A DNA stretch of 64,000 nucleotides from Pictodentalium vernedei (lineage: Eukaryota > Mollusca > Scaphopoda > Dentaliida > Dentaliidae), in assembly GCA_031216915.1 (NCBI GenBank), contig CM062294.1:160907455-160971454 (forward strand). Direction: 5' to 3'. Positions 21,372 to 32,285 of this stretch are shown piece after piece; the stretch's first letter is position 1; each line of letters begins with the position of its first letter. The notes beneath the pieces were generated by a model, which searched no databases, was not told where the DNA came from, and saw only the letters and a list, made by a program, of their open reading frames with translations. The translations under genes were made by a program, and so were the position numbers.

Positions 21372-22736
21372 TCATTGTTTGTTCAGAGGATCGAGTTCGA
21401 TCAACAGAGAGACCACTGAAGTGGCGGCTTCGGGATTATTGGTTTTTGTCTTGAAATTGATCCTATCCCCATCTGCACCTTGAGATGTATACTGAAGACG
21501 CTAGTGTTTGAGTGTTGATCCTTCATCTTTTCGACTCTATACCTCTTATCGGTTTCCACACCATTCACCACGAGATTGACGACTGCTCTATTGCTCAAGT
21601 CCGTAGAAGTCAGACTCATTTGAATGATATCGCCTCCCACTGGCATGGGATATCCTATCAGACCGTGCAGCGGTCCGTTACCTCCGTTTCTGAAAGACCA
21701 TTCGGCTTTTTCCGCATCTAATGCGCCGCTCTCCTCGGCCCAGATGGTGATCAATTGTCTGGCGTATTTTATCTTTTCCACGATGGAGATCAGAGAGCAG
21801 GCATCTGACACGTGCGTGGGATCCGGTAGATTCGTGAGTGCGTGTCCTCCCATGTCCAGTTTGCCTTCCATGATATCACCTTTTGTCCAGACCGTATTTT
21901 CGTCCAAGTACTGTCTGCTGACTGCACTGGAAGCGAATTCCGGTTCGTCGTCAAGACCGAATAGAATTGTAACCAGCCATGTCGATGCCGGCTTCCATGG
22001 TTCCTCCGGATTTTTTGTTTAGATATAATTCGTCGACTTCAGATACTAGATAGGATTGAGAATCTTGTAGGGCAGAATCCACGTAGCCTTTGTTGACAAC
22101 CGTCGAGTCTTCATCCATATCGTCGATCTGGGACAGATTCAATATTTTGTTGAATTCTGCATCCAGATCTGATTTCATTTTTAGCTCGTTGACGTTATTC
22201 TTTCTCAGTTCCAAGTCTACGTATTGTTTGGTCGCCGTATCACTGGGATTCGTGGGAACGGGCACGTTGATTATCTTGTTAGAATTCGCGTTCAATTCGG
22301 ACTGCATCACTTTAGGAACGTACCGATCTCTCAGATGGTTACTGAATCTCGCGTGAGCATTGTCTGCATATCTTTTAGTGGCAGCATCGGTCGAATCTCT
22401 AGGATCCGCTACATTCATCACCCATTTAGATTTCAAATCGAGATCGTCCGTCATGTCTTTATTTACGTAATTATCTCTCATCATCTGCCGGCAATTTTTG
22501 TCTCCTCTATCAACTTATTTTGTAGTCGCGGCATCTGACAGATCGATCGGTTCGGGAAAATTGTACTTGTTTTTATTGTTTAAGTTTAAAGGTTCTTCTC
22601 GATGTTCGTATCTCCGGATGTATCGTTCATCCAAGTGGGCAAAATCACCACCGTCACCAACAACTTCAAGCATTCTTCTTTTTTTCTAGAGGAACCTTCA
22701 TTATCGTCAGCGCGACCAAATTTATCGACTGTCATG
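21372..22736 (-). pseudogene. phage-tail-fibre-like repeat protein (fibre candidate)
   Basis: Minus-strand gene starting at ATG 22736 ('MTVDKFGRADDN') and ending at 21372. After a shift near 22670, the main frame (22484-21951) and the next (21907-21401) carry repeats of the form K/A-x-x-N-x-x-x-P-x-x-x-x-D-A-x-x-K-x-Y-V-D. Examples are 'WVMNVADPRDSTDAATKRYA', 'KIINVPVPTNPSDTATKQYV', 'KILNLSQIDDMDEDSTVVNK' and 'ALTNLPDPTHVSDACSL'. Each repeat is preceded by a 'YV.K.M..DLD'-like segment. The C-terminal part (21401-21750) is a beta-rich knob-like domain. The same motif occurs in tail-fibre and collar-fibre proteins of bacteriophages. In this setting it suggests a trimeric receptor-binding fibre, as in adenovirus. 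Three frameshifts and a TAG make it non-functional. Confidence 0.65.
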
Positions 22737-22878
22737 TTTGTTTTGTTTTGTTTTTTGTTTTGTTATTATTATTTAATTTATTTTTGTTTTTTATTTTAAT
22801 TATAACTTTATTTTTTTTATTTTTTTTTATATTCTTTATTTATATATCTATCTATATCAATTTTTTTTCTCCTCCTCT

Positions 22879-23311
22879 TTAATGTAATTCGTTGAGAATA
22901 TCCTGAAAGTGATCTCCTTCCGGCCATCTCTTGAGAACGTAGAGGCATAGGTAACCACAAAACACTCGATCGCGGGTGCTTGCACTCGTTCAGTATTGTA
23001 AATAACTGGTGTCAAATAGTTCCTTATTTCTATCGGCAGTGAGATTCCGTAACTATCGACATAATAATTTTTATTCCAATTCGAAACCCACGTGACCCAA
23101 TGCGTGCCCTCACCTCTGATAACGTCCAGATTGAAAATTCCACAATCCGAATCGTTATCTTTTTCCTCGGTAAAGCATCGGTAAAAAACACACCTCGAAA
23201 ATGTTTAATTTTTAAATCTTTCACCACTTTCAACAGATCAATGTTGGATAAGGGTTCGTTGGGTAAAACGACACCTTCTGCATATACATGTTTTATTTTC
23301 TTCTTATTCAT
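22879..23311 (-). pseudogene. adenain-like (C5) cysteine protease pseudogene
   Basis: Virion maturation protease of adenoviruses and Polintons. It starts at ATG 23311. The N-terminal part has 'PLSNIDLLKVVKDLKIKHFR' and 'GVFFTDALPRK'. A frameshift near 23165 moves the catalytic His block 'IRGEGTHWVTWV' (about 23070-23105) and the following 'NYYVDSYG' into another frame. The Cys block 'CGYLCLYVLKRW' (about 22913-22950) lies in a third frame that ends at 22879. His, Asp and Cys are therefore all still encoded, but not in one frame. About 140 codons, normal for the short protease of this element type. The upstream gene on the same strand is the polymerase. Confidence 0.75.
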
Positions 23312-23396
23312 AAATATGTTTTGTTTTGGTTTTATTTATTTATTATTTTTTTTTATTCTTTTTTTTAATTCATAACTCGCGAGTTGTTTTTTAAAC

Positions 23397-26300
23397 TTAC
23401 AACATTTCGATGTCTTCAGTCATCATGCATTCATCCTCTCGATATTGTTGTTGAAATATCTCGGAATAATGTCCGAGTGCGAAAGTGTGTATTTTATCCT
23501 CACATATAATTCTCGTATCGTCATCAGCCGTCAATGCAATGTTTTTGATTTCTTTGGTGTACATCTTATGCTTTTCGCTTTGAATCACAGTCATCTTTTT
23601 ATACACCGTCGAACCTTCGAATAGACCCTATATATACTCGTCGAAAGCGATTTTTTATTCGTCACACACGCTTGAACGCCTTTACATCTCCTGAACTCTT
23701 CACCGTTGAGGTGATAAACGTACAATTTTGGCTCAAACCCACGAATTCGGTGATCTGTTTTCCACCGCTCTCGTCTTTGAATTTACCCAACACCTTTTTA
23801 TTGACACCTGTTGGAATCTTAGATGGGTGATCGTTGAAATAATTACTCGTGTTGAACCATTCGTTCACGTCTGACGCTATGTCCTCGTGGATGTCTCTAG
23901 TCTCTATCTCGTAAGCCAGACTGTCCGTGTCGATGAACAATAGTTTGGCTTTCGAACCGAATTTAGATTTAACGTAATCGTAGTGAAACTCATACATCAA
24001 CTGCTTGCTGACGTCTAAGATGATCGCACCGAAATAACAGGGTTTGTTGAACATCAGATGCGTATTTTGCATGTGTACGACCACTAGATGTTCGTCGAAT
24101 ATGATTCTATGTTGATAATTGGGTTTTGCGATTAATTTTCTAGACCTCTCTTCAGATGTGACGAGTTGAACATTGGTTCTATTCCAAAAGTTTTCCATAG
24201 ATTTCTTATACGCACAATTGTTCAGGAGTTTGAAGAATTCTTTTCTGAAGTCGCTCTTGGCCTGCATTCTTAAATTCCTGTTGAGATCGATTTATTTTTT
24301 CATCCAAGGCTCCTCGTCGAATCGAATGATTCGATGCATGTCGTTTAATCTCATTCCGCGATGGATGTAACATTTCAGATTTTCACAATAGACCACGCAC
24401 TTGCGTTTGTGATTTAAATTAGGAAGGAGTTTTTCGATGCCGTTCACTTTCATTCATTCAGGATCCAGCGGATAATCGTTGTGTAGATAGTGTAACATTT
24501 CCGGATAGTCCAAATCGACCTCTAGAATACAAGGATAATGTCTCCAATTTTGTTTTTCTTCCAACGTTTCGACCCAAATTGAAATTCCCGATCGGTAAAG
24601 GATAACTCATGGCCCAACCATATAAATTATTAGCGTCCCAATACTGTATGTATTTACTCGGGTTTTCCGAATCGAAATCTTTTCCCATGTGAGAATTATT
24701 AGCTTTAGCATATCTGGTGGAACTCGTAGAGACGCCACCCATCAAAGCCTTTTCAAACATGAGCAACATTTCGACGTCCGTTAATAATTCCAATCGAACT
24801 TCGTTCGTCTTCAAGACAGCATCCCAAGCAAGTCTGGGTGACATTAAACACCAAGCCGGATCTAGTTCATAATGTCGACGACACACTCGTCGAAAATTTT
24901 CGAACACATCGGCCAAGAGAAGCACATCAGTTTCAAATAGAGGTCATGATAATCTCTCATGGATTTCATGTCGAATAATCTACTCACTTTTTGCGCGTGT
25001 TCGTAATCATCACCAGAAATGTGAGACTGGTATAATTTCGAATAACAATCCTCTTTAGGAGCTAGAGCGACGTCGTTGAATTTCTCGAGTTCACTCATGT
25101 AATCATAAGGGTAGACGCCTTTTCTCAACATGACGTCCACCAATTGTCGTCGATCATCAAAATGTTTACTCGTGATTTTAAATTTCCCCCAATTCAAATT
25201 ATTGAGTAATTTTTCCAGACTGGCTGACATGAATTATAACTGTCGATGAAACGTATCTCTTTACGGATGGGAATCGTTTTCTCACTCGATCCATCGACGA
25301 CTATCTTTTTATCAACAACCTTCCATTTTGTGATGGTAATGTATTTTTCATCGCTTTGCGCGATGCAGCTCAACTCCTCCTCGCTGACACCCATATTTTT
25401 CACGAACAGGTGACTATCGTAGCCCGAGAGATTGTGAAATATCACCAGATAGAATTGAGCGTCTCGAAATCTTAAATTACATTTGTTGTGAGCAGCGCCA
25501 TGAAACAGACCCGTGTAGTGATCGTGATCTCTAACTTTTTTTTATTATTTTCACAATTATTATCGAATGGTTGTCAACAGATGTGATATTCGGTGGTTTC
25601 ATCATATTCTCGCTGTTGCTCTGACGTGATGATCATACCTATGGATTTTTTTAAATTTGTAGTACAATTCTTGAATTTTCGATTCTAACTCTTCCCCGAA
25701 TTTTTAGCCACGTCGTCGTCATCTGATCGTTTAGTGTAGACGAATGGACCTGACGATTTTCGATCGTCGAAAGAAGGTACGTGCTTCTGATGTTTTTCGG
25801 CGTAACTCCTACGCTCTTCGGTCTGGCAAGAATTCATTTTCGTGGTGAAACACTCGAAATCGGCATAGACGACGAATGGCGGCTCCAATCTTCTTTTGTA
25901 GTTGTAAAAGTTCATGTAAGTGTTAGGAAGTTTAGGCATTTCGACGGCAACGCTTGGCTTTTCGTTGAAATATTCCTGATGACGCGTCAACGATTCTTGT
26001 CTATGGAACGAATTCATGCAGTTGAGACAGAAAAATCTCTCGCACTTACGTTTAGAAGTCTGCTTCCGCAACAATTTACTCATGTTTCTAAGCCAGCAAT
26101 AATGTTGATTGTCAGCCTCGGAAATTAATAACAAATTAACAATCTTTTCTCTGTCTTTGTGCTAAGTCAATCTGAGAGGATAGACTATTCCTTTTGTATC
26201 GTCTCCCTCATATCCTAAGACGTTCACGGCCATGGTGAGATTTAGCTTTTCGAAACACTCGATGTCTTCCAACCGCGTCGGGGAAGGCACTCCCGTCCAA

Positions 26301-27008
26301 TCGAGATTTTTACAAGTCTCCACGTACTTGGAAACTCTATCATTATGGTCTTCTGCAGGGTACAAGGCCAATCTGATCGCCCGTTTGAAACACTCGCTAC
26401 CCTCTTTATTTTTCAAATTAACCACAGCTTTTTTTATTAGATAGGAAACGAGGTAATTCTATATAGGAAGACATTCTCAAAGGATCGTGTCTGTCCATGA
26501 GAATCTCGAGATTCAATACCTTCTCGAACATCCAACCACTTCCCTTGTCTTGATAATGAGCCATATATTCCAACATCTTGCCTTTCATCGCTTCGTAAAC
26601 ATCGGATAATTCGTCGTCTCTAAACACAGGCTCCATCTTAGATTGGAAATAGGCATCTTGCACCGTGCTCTCACCCGTGTTCGCGTCGACCCTTTTCATC
26701 AGACAACGCAAAATCATTTTTATTTTTAGGCCCATATTTAGATGTTTTCGAAATACATCCAACACTCCACCCTTCGCCCGTTCCATGAACGATTCGGGAT
26801 CGAGATTTGCGAGATGGGAAATCACCCCGAAAGTTTTAAAATATCCTCTAATGGCGACGTCTCATTCTATCGGAATCAAAGATTTCTCTAACGCTTTGAT
26901 TATGATCCCCTTTATCACATCAAGTCCCTTGTTTTCATCCAGCGCTCTCATAACTGTATCCATCACTTTTTGTAACGAATTGTCATCTCGAACCACATCC
27001 CTTTTCAT
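23397..27008 (-). pseudogene. protein-primed family B DNA polymerase pseudogene
   Basis: Replicative polymerase, about 1,200 codons, broken into at least eight frame segments. ATG 27008 opens 'MKRDVVRDDNSL'; TGA at 26862-26864 interrupts it. 26825-26418 and 26425-26162 hold the N-terminal region ('GSGWMFEKVLNLEILM'). 26134-25685 has a Cys/His finger ('CLNCMNSFHRQESLTRHQ') and exonuclease motif I 'YADFEC' (about 25852-25868). 25445-25194 has the motif 'FHNLSGYDSHL'. 24925-24458 has 'YWDANNLYGWAMSYPLP', polymerase motif A. 24267-23662 has 'LLFIDTDSLAYE', motif C. 23606-23397 is the C-terminus ('KMYTKEIKNIALTADDD', 'GHYSEIF'). Catalytic aspartates remain readable, so loss of function comes from the stops and shifts. 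The terminal-protein function could lie in the N-terminal part, but I see no clear domain. Confidence 0.85.
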
Positions 27009-27198
27009 TTTTTTTCAATTCTCTATCGAAACCTGCCGGCCTATTGTTCGTTTAAGTCGTCTTCTTCTTAGTGTCCACAGTCGTGTTTTGAGGTTGTTTC
27101 GTCACTGCTGCATTCTCATTTCTTTCCACGATTTAAGTTTTTGCCCCTGCTGTAGATCTTTCATCCACTCCCTTTCCATAGAGTAAATGATCGATGCA

Positions 27199-27429
27199 TT
27201 ACTCTTTTTTCATATGTTTAACACCTTTCAAAATCAAGAACTGACGTACTTTAGCTTGGAATTTCGCCAATTTTTGGTCATAGGTCTCCCCGCACACGAC
27301 TTCAATCAATTCTCCTTTGGTTCTTTTAGGGCTGAAAGTTTTAATTCTTAGATTTCTATAGTACGTTTTCAACTCGGATACGGTAGACGAATATAACTTT
27401 TCCACGTTTGACGTTTTTGTTTTTGGCAT
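27199..27429 (-). CDS. small SAP-like protein (intact ORF)
   Basis: Uninterrupted 76-codon ORF, 27429-27199. The segment 'VSELKTYYRNLRIKTFSPKR' followed by 'TKGELIEVV' has the helix-turn-helix spacing of SAP-like DNA-binding motifs (L..YR.L.IK.FS..RTK.ELI). It is strongly basic and ends 'KGVKHMKKE'. It lies directly upstream of the polymerase on the same strand, so a DNA-binding role in replication or transcription is plausible but inferred. The gap to the polymerase (27009-27198) has a short broken basic frame. Confidence 0.5.
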   Translation of the reverse strand: MPKTKTSNVEKLYSSTVSELKTYYRNLRIKTFSPKRTKGELIEVVCGETYDQKLAKFQAKVRQFLILKGVKHMKKE

Positions 27430-28169
27430 TTTTATGTTAAAACTTCTTATTTTAATATATATATTATTTAGTGTTTCTTTTTTTTTTAAATTGCTTTGTG
27501 GATTTTTTAAACTTCTTATTTTAATATATGTATATAATTTTTTTTAACACAAAACCACCAATTTTTAAGTGAAATTCAATTTTATAACACAAAAAAGTAA
27601 ATCAAGACCATTTAGGTCCATCGCATCAGAACTAATCGTTTATACCTTCACCTCAGAAAACATTTGACGACTAAGTCCAATCAGTAAAAAAGAAAAAAAA
27701 AATTGTGTACCGTAGAAAACCAATGCTAACTCGCTTTCCCAATTCGTACCAATCGAAGGTGAATAGAGTTACACGCATGAGAAACACACACTCACTCGAT
27801 TGAAATATTAAATATCTACTTTGCATTTCACTTCATTCAGTGATGAATGTAGACCGTTAAACCTGGTTATATTTTATAGTCTCACTCGATTGCAATATTA
27901 AATATCTACTTTGCATTCCACTTCATTCAGTGATGACTGTAGACCTTTAAACGTGGTTATATTTTATAGTACACAGTGCATCAAAGTAAGGAAAAAGCAT
28001 CCAGTTATTTATAAAAAAAATTGAACAGTCGTTTGAGTTGTGAAAGCAATCACGCTTTATTAATAATATTTCAATCGAGCGAATGCGCATTCCTCGAGAT
28101 AAAATGAAAAGCACTTTTAATGTTTTTTTTTGTCTAGTCGTGATTTAAAAATCTATCTTACAATGGAAT
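27430..28169. other. AT-rich spacer with 90-bp tandem duplication
   Basis: No coding sequence. 27791-27880 and 27881-27970 are two copies of a 90-bp unit beginning 'ctcactcgattg.aatattaaatatctac', with about five differences. It lies upstream of the right-arm genes and may be regulatory. Confidence 0.6.
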
Positions 28170-28619
28170 TCATAATGTCAAATCTGTCAGCAAAACATTT
28201 ACTTTGAATGTATTCTGTCCGATGTTTTGGTAGATGAAGCAAAATATGAAATTCACTTTTGAGAAAGTGTGTCGTTCATAATGGATTAAATTCCATTTCT
28301 GAATTAGCTCTGTTGAAATATTCGGATAAATGTTAGATCCATAGATCATTAATAAATCATCCGGATTAAAATTTTCAATCTTATCCGATAGAATCGTCAA
28401 CAATTCGTCGTGATATTTGTAGATTAGATCGAGAGAAACTTTATTCAGTTTTAGAGGTAAGACTCTTTTTCCATATTCATGTGTTAACCCACATGTCTGC
28501 ACGTCTGTTAATTCAATAGGGTCGTGAGATTCTAACCTATAAATTTTAGTGTCAAACTTGGAATATCTTTCAACTCTTTTCAATTTTAAAGCGGAAGTTT
28601 TAGGTGTGGAGGAGTTCAT
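28170..28619 (-). CDS. intact unknown ORF next to the right TIR
   Basis: 149 codons without interruption, starting at ATG 28619 and ending at 28170. It begins 'MNSSTPKTSALKLKRVERYS', contains 'LNKVSLDLIYKYHDELLTIL', and ends with a hydrophobic beta-like stretch ('INFIFCF'-type, 'NVLLTDLTL'). No family recognised. It is one of only two uninterrupted genes in the element, and is placed where host-interaction genes of Polintons often lie. The length and lack of stops in an otherwise decayed element are notable, but chance survival cannot be excluded. Confidence 0.5.
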   Translation of the reverse strand: MNSSTPKTSALKLKRVERYSKFDTKIYRLESHDPIELTDVQTCGLTHEYGKRVLPLKLNKVSLDLIYKYHDELLTILSDKIENFNPDDLLMIYGSNIYPNISTELIQKWNLIHYERHTFSKVNFIFCFIYQNIGQNTFKVNVLLTDLTL

Positions 28620-28821
28620 GACTTATAATTGTTCATGTCGTAGTTTTGTTGAAAATGTTTTTAAAAAATATTCAATTTTATGTTTTAAATGATAATTATT
28701 ATTAATTGTAAAAATATTATTTTTTTTATTTTTGTTTCTTCTTATATATATATAAAAATAGCAACTTTGACAATTTTTTTCCTTAATGACAAAAACAAGC
28801 ACGTAATAGACGTGCCTACAA

Positions 28822-29556
28822 TTTTATTTTTTTTGTTTTTTAAACGGTCATTTTTTTTTCATCACTCGTCTTGCAACTCATAATAATAATAATATATTAC
28901 ATACATTTTTTGTTTGTTTGTTGTTGTTGTTGTTTTCAATCGGACTCGCGCATGCTCCATCTCGAACGGTCGCGTTTACCGGCTCGATCTACGAATTCAC
29001 CTCGATCAAACCCTCGTCTTTTTACTGTAGGAATCACATATTTTTACTGGCCCAATTTTCGCATTCACCTCGATCGAACCGTTGTCTTTTACTGTGAGAA
29101 TCGATGTTCGATCGCATAATTTTCCAGCTCAAATTTTAAAAACAGCTCTGTTTTTTCGAAATTCTTCCCAATGGAAATATCAGTGCTAAATCTGGCCCAG
29201 TCACAAACCGTGCAATTCTAGTCATAACAAAATTTAACAAAATTCACCCAATGAAAATCAGTGTTAAATTTATCAAAAAAGCGGGATACTAAAACCCGGA
29301 ATTTTTTTAGCAATTTTTCGTCAAATTCACTCAAAGTACTCCAGAAATGTTCAAATTTTAAACATTTTCCGGGAAAAACCTGGGGTTTTCGGGAGAAAAT
29401 TGAATTATTTCTGGAAAAACCCAACATTTTCCAAGAAAATCAATTTTTTTAACAGAAAAATTTGAGTTTTTTCCAAAAATAACTAACATTTCTGGACCAC
29501 AAAATTTCTGGACCAACACAATGGAGGTGGTCCAGGGTCTCCCTTATTTGGCTACT
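28822..29556 (-). repeat. right terminal inverted repeat of the Polinton
   Basis: Reverse complement of 8707-9386 with about 55 extra bases near 28925-28985, where the left copy lacks the CAA/GTT-repeat block and the 'catgctccatctcgaacggtcgcg' segment. It ends GCTACT at 29551-29556 and is followed by CAATTA. Confidence 0.9.
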
Positions 29557-29562
29557 CAATTA

Positions 29563-29744
29563 TTCACGAGTTTGGTCCAACTGATTGCGGAGCGTGAGAA
29601 ATGCGTCCACAAATTTGTTTCCACTATGTTTCTATTGCGTTTCAGGGGGACAAAAATGTTATCTCCGCCAACATGTATAGTATATGGAGATTTAATACCT
29701 GGATGTCTCATTTAAACACCTCGCCTGCGGCTCGGCGTTAGGAT
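29563..29744. other. flank between Polinton and LINE
   Basis: No gene. It contains about 40 bp (29660-29699) that is the inverse of 32238-32279. Confidence 0.5.
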
Positions 29745-32285
29745 AGAAAAGAATAATTTATTCAAGAACATACCGAAACAATTACATGTTCATAAAAAAA
29801 TACATCATAAATACAAAACTTAAAAGTACATTGCTGGGAAACAGCATAGCCGATTGGCTGTCTTCCTGCTGCCTCCTGGAAAACATGAAGAAACTACTCT
29901 ATAATGGAGTAGATGCTCTGAGGGAAGTTGCCCACAGGTGCCACCACCAAAGGCTCATCAGATCAGTTGTATGATTGTTGGGACGACCTTGTTTAGACAT
30001 TTGAAGGTTTTAAGGGAAAAGATTTGATGTCTTTTGGGATGAGATTATAAATGATTTTTCCAACAGAACCAGAGAAGCATGAAGGGTGTGTCAACTCTTC
30101 TGTTAATCAGTTAGGTTGCCACTACGTAGTGTAGGCTGTGTTATGCATATTAACTGAAGACTTATACCCCGAACTTTACTTACCTGTCATGTATTACCAG
30201 TAGAGCAGACTTGTTTGTTGTAGGGACAAGCACTGTAATATATCCACGGGTTTCCACGGGAAACTGTAGGTTATACCGAGAATGGGGTATGGATATCATC
30301 CAGATCTGGGAACATGTGATACGTACATGTCACATTCGAGGAATAACTATGTATATATTTCCTAATCAGTTGCTTCTTAAAGACATATCTGGGGGGCGCG
30401 GTGGCTCAGTTGGTAGAGGTGCAGGCTGCAAGCCGAGAGGTCCTCGGTTCGAATCCCACCTGCGGCAACCGCGTTGTGTCCTTGGGCAAGACACTTCACC
30501 CCGATTGCCTACATGGGGGCACGATGACGCTGTGTACTGAGGCGTACTGCACGTCGATGGTGCGCATGTCTTCAACCAATCTAACCCTGCCTGTGCTGCG
30601 GTGCAGAGTTCAGAGTTACTATGTTGGAGAGCTGACAGCTGCTCGTCGTTGCTCGGTGGTTCTCTCCGGGTACTCCGGCTTCCTCCACCCGTAAAACTGT
30701 CACGGTCACGATTAGCCATTGTGCATAAGTATGTGACCTTAAACACCAATAAATAATAATAAAGACATATCTGGTGGGTAGTGATCGTAAGTCCATTTCA
30801 CTTTCATTCCAAATTTTTGGGAAACTATGTTTCGGCAGGTTGGGGGAGAATTGGGTTCTTGCTTTGTGTGTTTGTATCAGCAAAACTGGCCTTGTTAGAC
30901 TTCCGGTTGGGGAATGAAGATTGATAAACGTCTTGACTGAGTCGGGTAAATTCATATTTTTCCAGACGTACATAAATATGGAGACATTAAATTTGTATTG
31001 ATCCTTAAATTTCAAAATGTAATTCTCTTTGAATAAGAGATCAGTATGATTGTTAAACTTTTTACGACTAATAACTCGCATTGCGCACTTCAGCAGATTA
31101 TTAATTTTACTGGTAGATGTCGCATGGCCTCAGGCTAGTATTGCGTATAGTAGGTGACTATGAACAAGTGCAAAATACAATGATTTCAACGCTTTCTTAG
31201 GCAGAAGGTTTTTTACTTTGTTCAAACAGTAAATCGCGCTAGACATTGTTGAGCATATGGTTAATATTTGATACTTGAAATTAATATGTTCCTCAAAGTA
31301 TACTCCTAAGAACTTAACCACAGTGTCATTTAAAGAATTACCAACAGGTGAAGGTTTGGAATTATTGGGGAGTATGTTCAGCCTGTAGGCTTTATGGGGA
31401 CTGTTTTGTGGATGCAGCACAATGCATTTACACTTGTTAGCGTTAACCTGACGCCTGTTGCAGCAACACCAGTTACACATTTTAGTTAGCTCAGAATTCA
31501 CTTTTGTCTCTAGAACATTCATATCATGTTCGGGGTTGTATCGTCAGCAAATGATAATAAGTTAAGAGTAGTGGTGTATCTCATATCCTTAACGTAAAGT
31601 AGGAAGATGGTCGGTCCCAACACAGACCCCTGAGGAACACCACAAGTAACTCTTCGAGATGAAGATTGGTGGGAATTATATTCCACAAATTGTTGCCTGC
31701 CCGATAAGTAACTTTGAGACCAAGAGTTATATATTCCTCTTATACTGTAAAATTCAAATTTCTTTAATAATATCCCTTGGCTTATGGTATCAACTGCCTT
31801 GGGCCGATCTTTAAACGCTGCAAGGGTCGAGTCCTTTGTTAGTTTATCGTTACTTTCAGCGACATACATACTGTAGTAGGTGCACAATTGGGTGAACAGT
31901 AGTATGATTTTTTTACGGAAACCGTACTGGTGTTCGTAAAATATGTTAAAATCGTTCAGGAAATCAGAGAGTCTCCGCGATATTAATTTTTAAGAACCTT
32001 GGAGGAAACCGGTAATATACTTATTGGTCTATAGTTTCCTATTTCTCGTGAATTTCCTCCTTTGAAAATCGGTATTACCTTTGCTATTTTCATTTTGTCT
32101 GGGACTTTACCTTGCATAAATGACAGGTTAAAAATATGAACTAGGGGTTTAGCAATTTCAAATATTGACTCCTTCATAATTCTTGTTGATAGATCATAAC
32201 AATCGGTACTCGCTTTTCCCTCACAAAATGACATACAAGTATTAAATCTCCATATACCATACATGTTGGCGGGGATAGCTTATAT
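29745..32285 (-). pseudogene. non-LTR retrotransposon reverse transcriptase (LINE), minus strand
   Basis: A decayed LINE whose 5' end is near 32285 and whose 3' end is near 29745. RT blocks on the minus strand are 'IAKVIPIFKGGNSREIGNYR' with 'PISILPVSSK' (about 32010-32110), 'TCGVPQGSVLGP' with 'LSFADDT' (about 31530-31650), and 'VKFLGVYFEEHINF' (about 31270-31320). A Leu/Lys-rich C-terminal region runs to about 30270. Upstream endonuclease is missing. The 3' UTR contains 'ttgaataaattattc' near 29750. Frames change near 31520 and 31080, and a SINE (30393-30759) sits in the C-terminal coding part. The RT motif order is that of Jockey/CR1/RTE-X-like elements; the clade cannot be fixed by eye. 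Confidence 0.75.
30393..30759 (+). mobile_element. full-length tRNA-SINE inserted in the LINE
   Basis: tRNA-like head with A box 'TGGCTCAGTTGG' and B box 'GGTTCGAATCC', then the conserved 'TGTGTCCTTGGGCAAGACA' core and a tail ending 'ccttaaacaccaataaat'. Target duplications AAAGACATATCTGG occur at 30379-30392 and 30760-30773. The core resembles the widely conserved Nin-DC-type SINE domain; this name is from memory. Confidence 0.9.

Larger units (their letters stand above)
8707..29556. mobile_element. Maverick/Polinton-type (adintovirus-like) integrated element, 20.85 kb
   Basis: The element is bounded by long inverted repeats (8707-9386 and 28822-29556) starting AGTAGC. It is flanked by AAATTA at 8701-8706 and CAATTA at 29557-29562, a 6-bp target duplication with one mismatch. 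Six-base duplications and AG..CT-like termini are typical of Polintons. Inside are recognisable remnants of the full set: integrase, packaging ATPase, adenain-like protease, protein-primed type B DNA polymerase, candidate major and minor capsid proteins and a fibre-like protein. Left-arm genes read + and right-arm genes read -, meeting at a hairpin near 21275. Nearly all genes carry stops or frameshifts, so the copy is a decayed, endogenised one. An LTR retrotransposon has inserted at 9519-13944. Confidence 0.9.

Noticed and set aside
13945-27008. Alternative genetic code with TGA as a sense codon
   Set aside because: TAA and TAG stops and many frameshifts occur in the same genes, so decay is the simpler explanation.
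30397-30466. tRNA gene (also at 37735, 39050, 52125, 54972)
   Set aside because: A and B boxes are good, but each is the head of a SINE with core, tail and target duplications, not a stand-alone tRNA.
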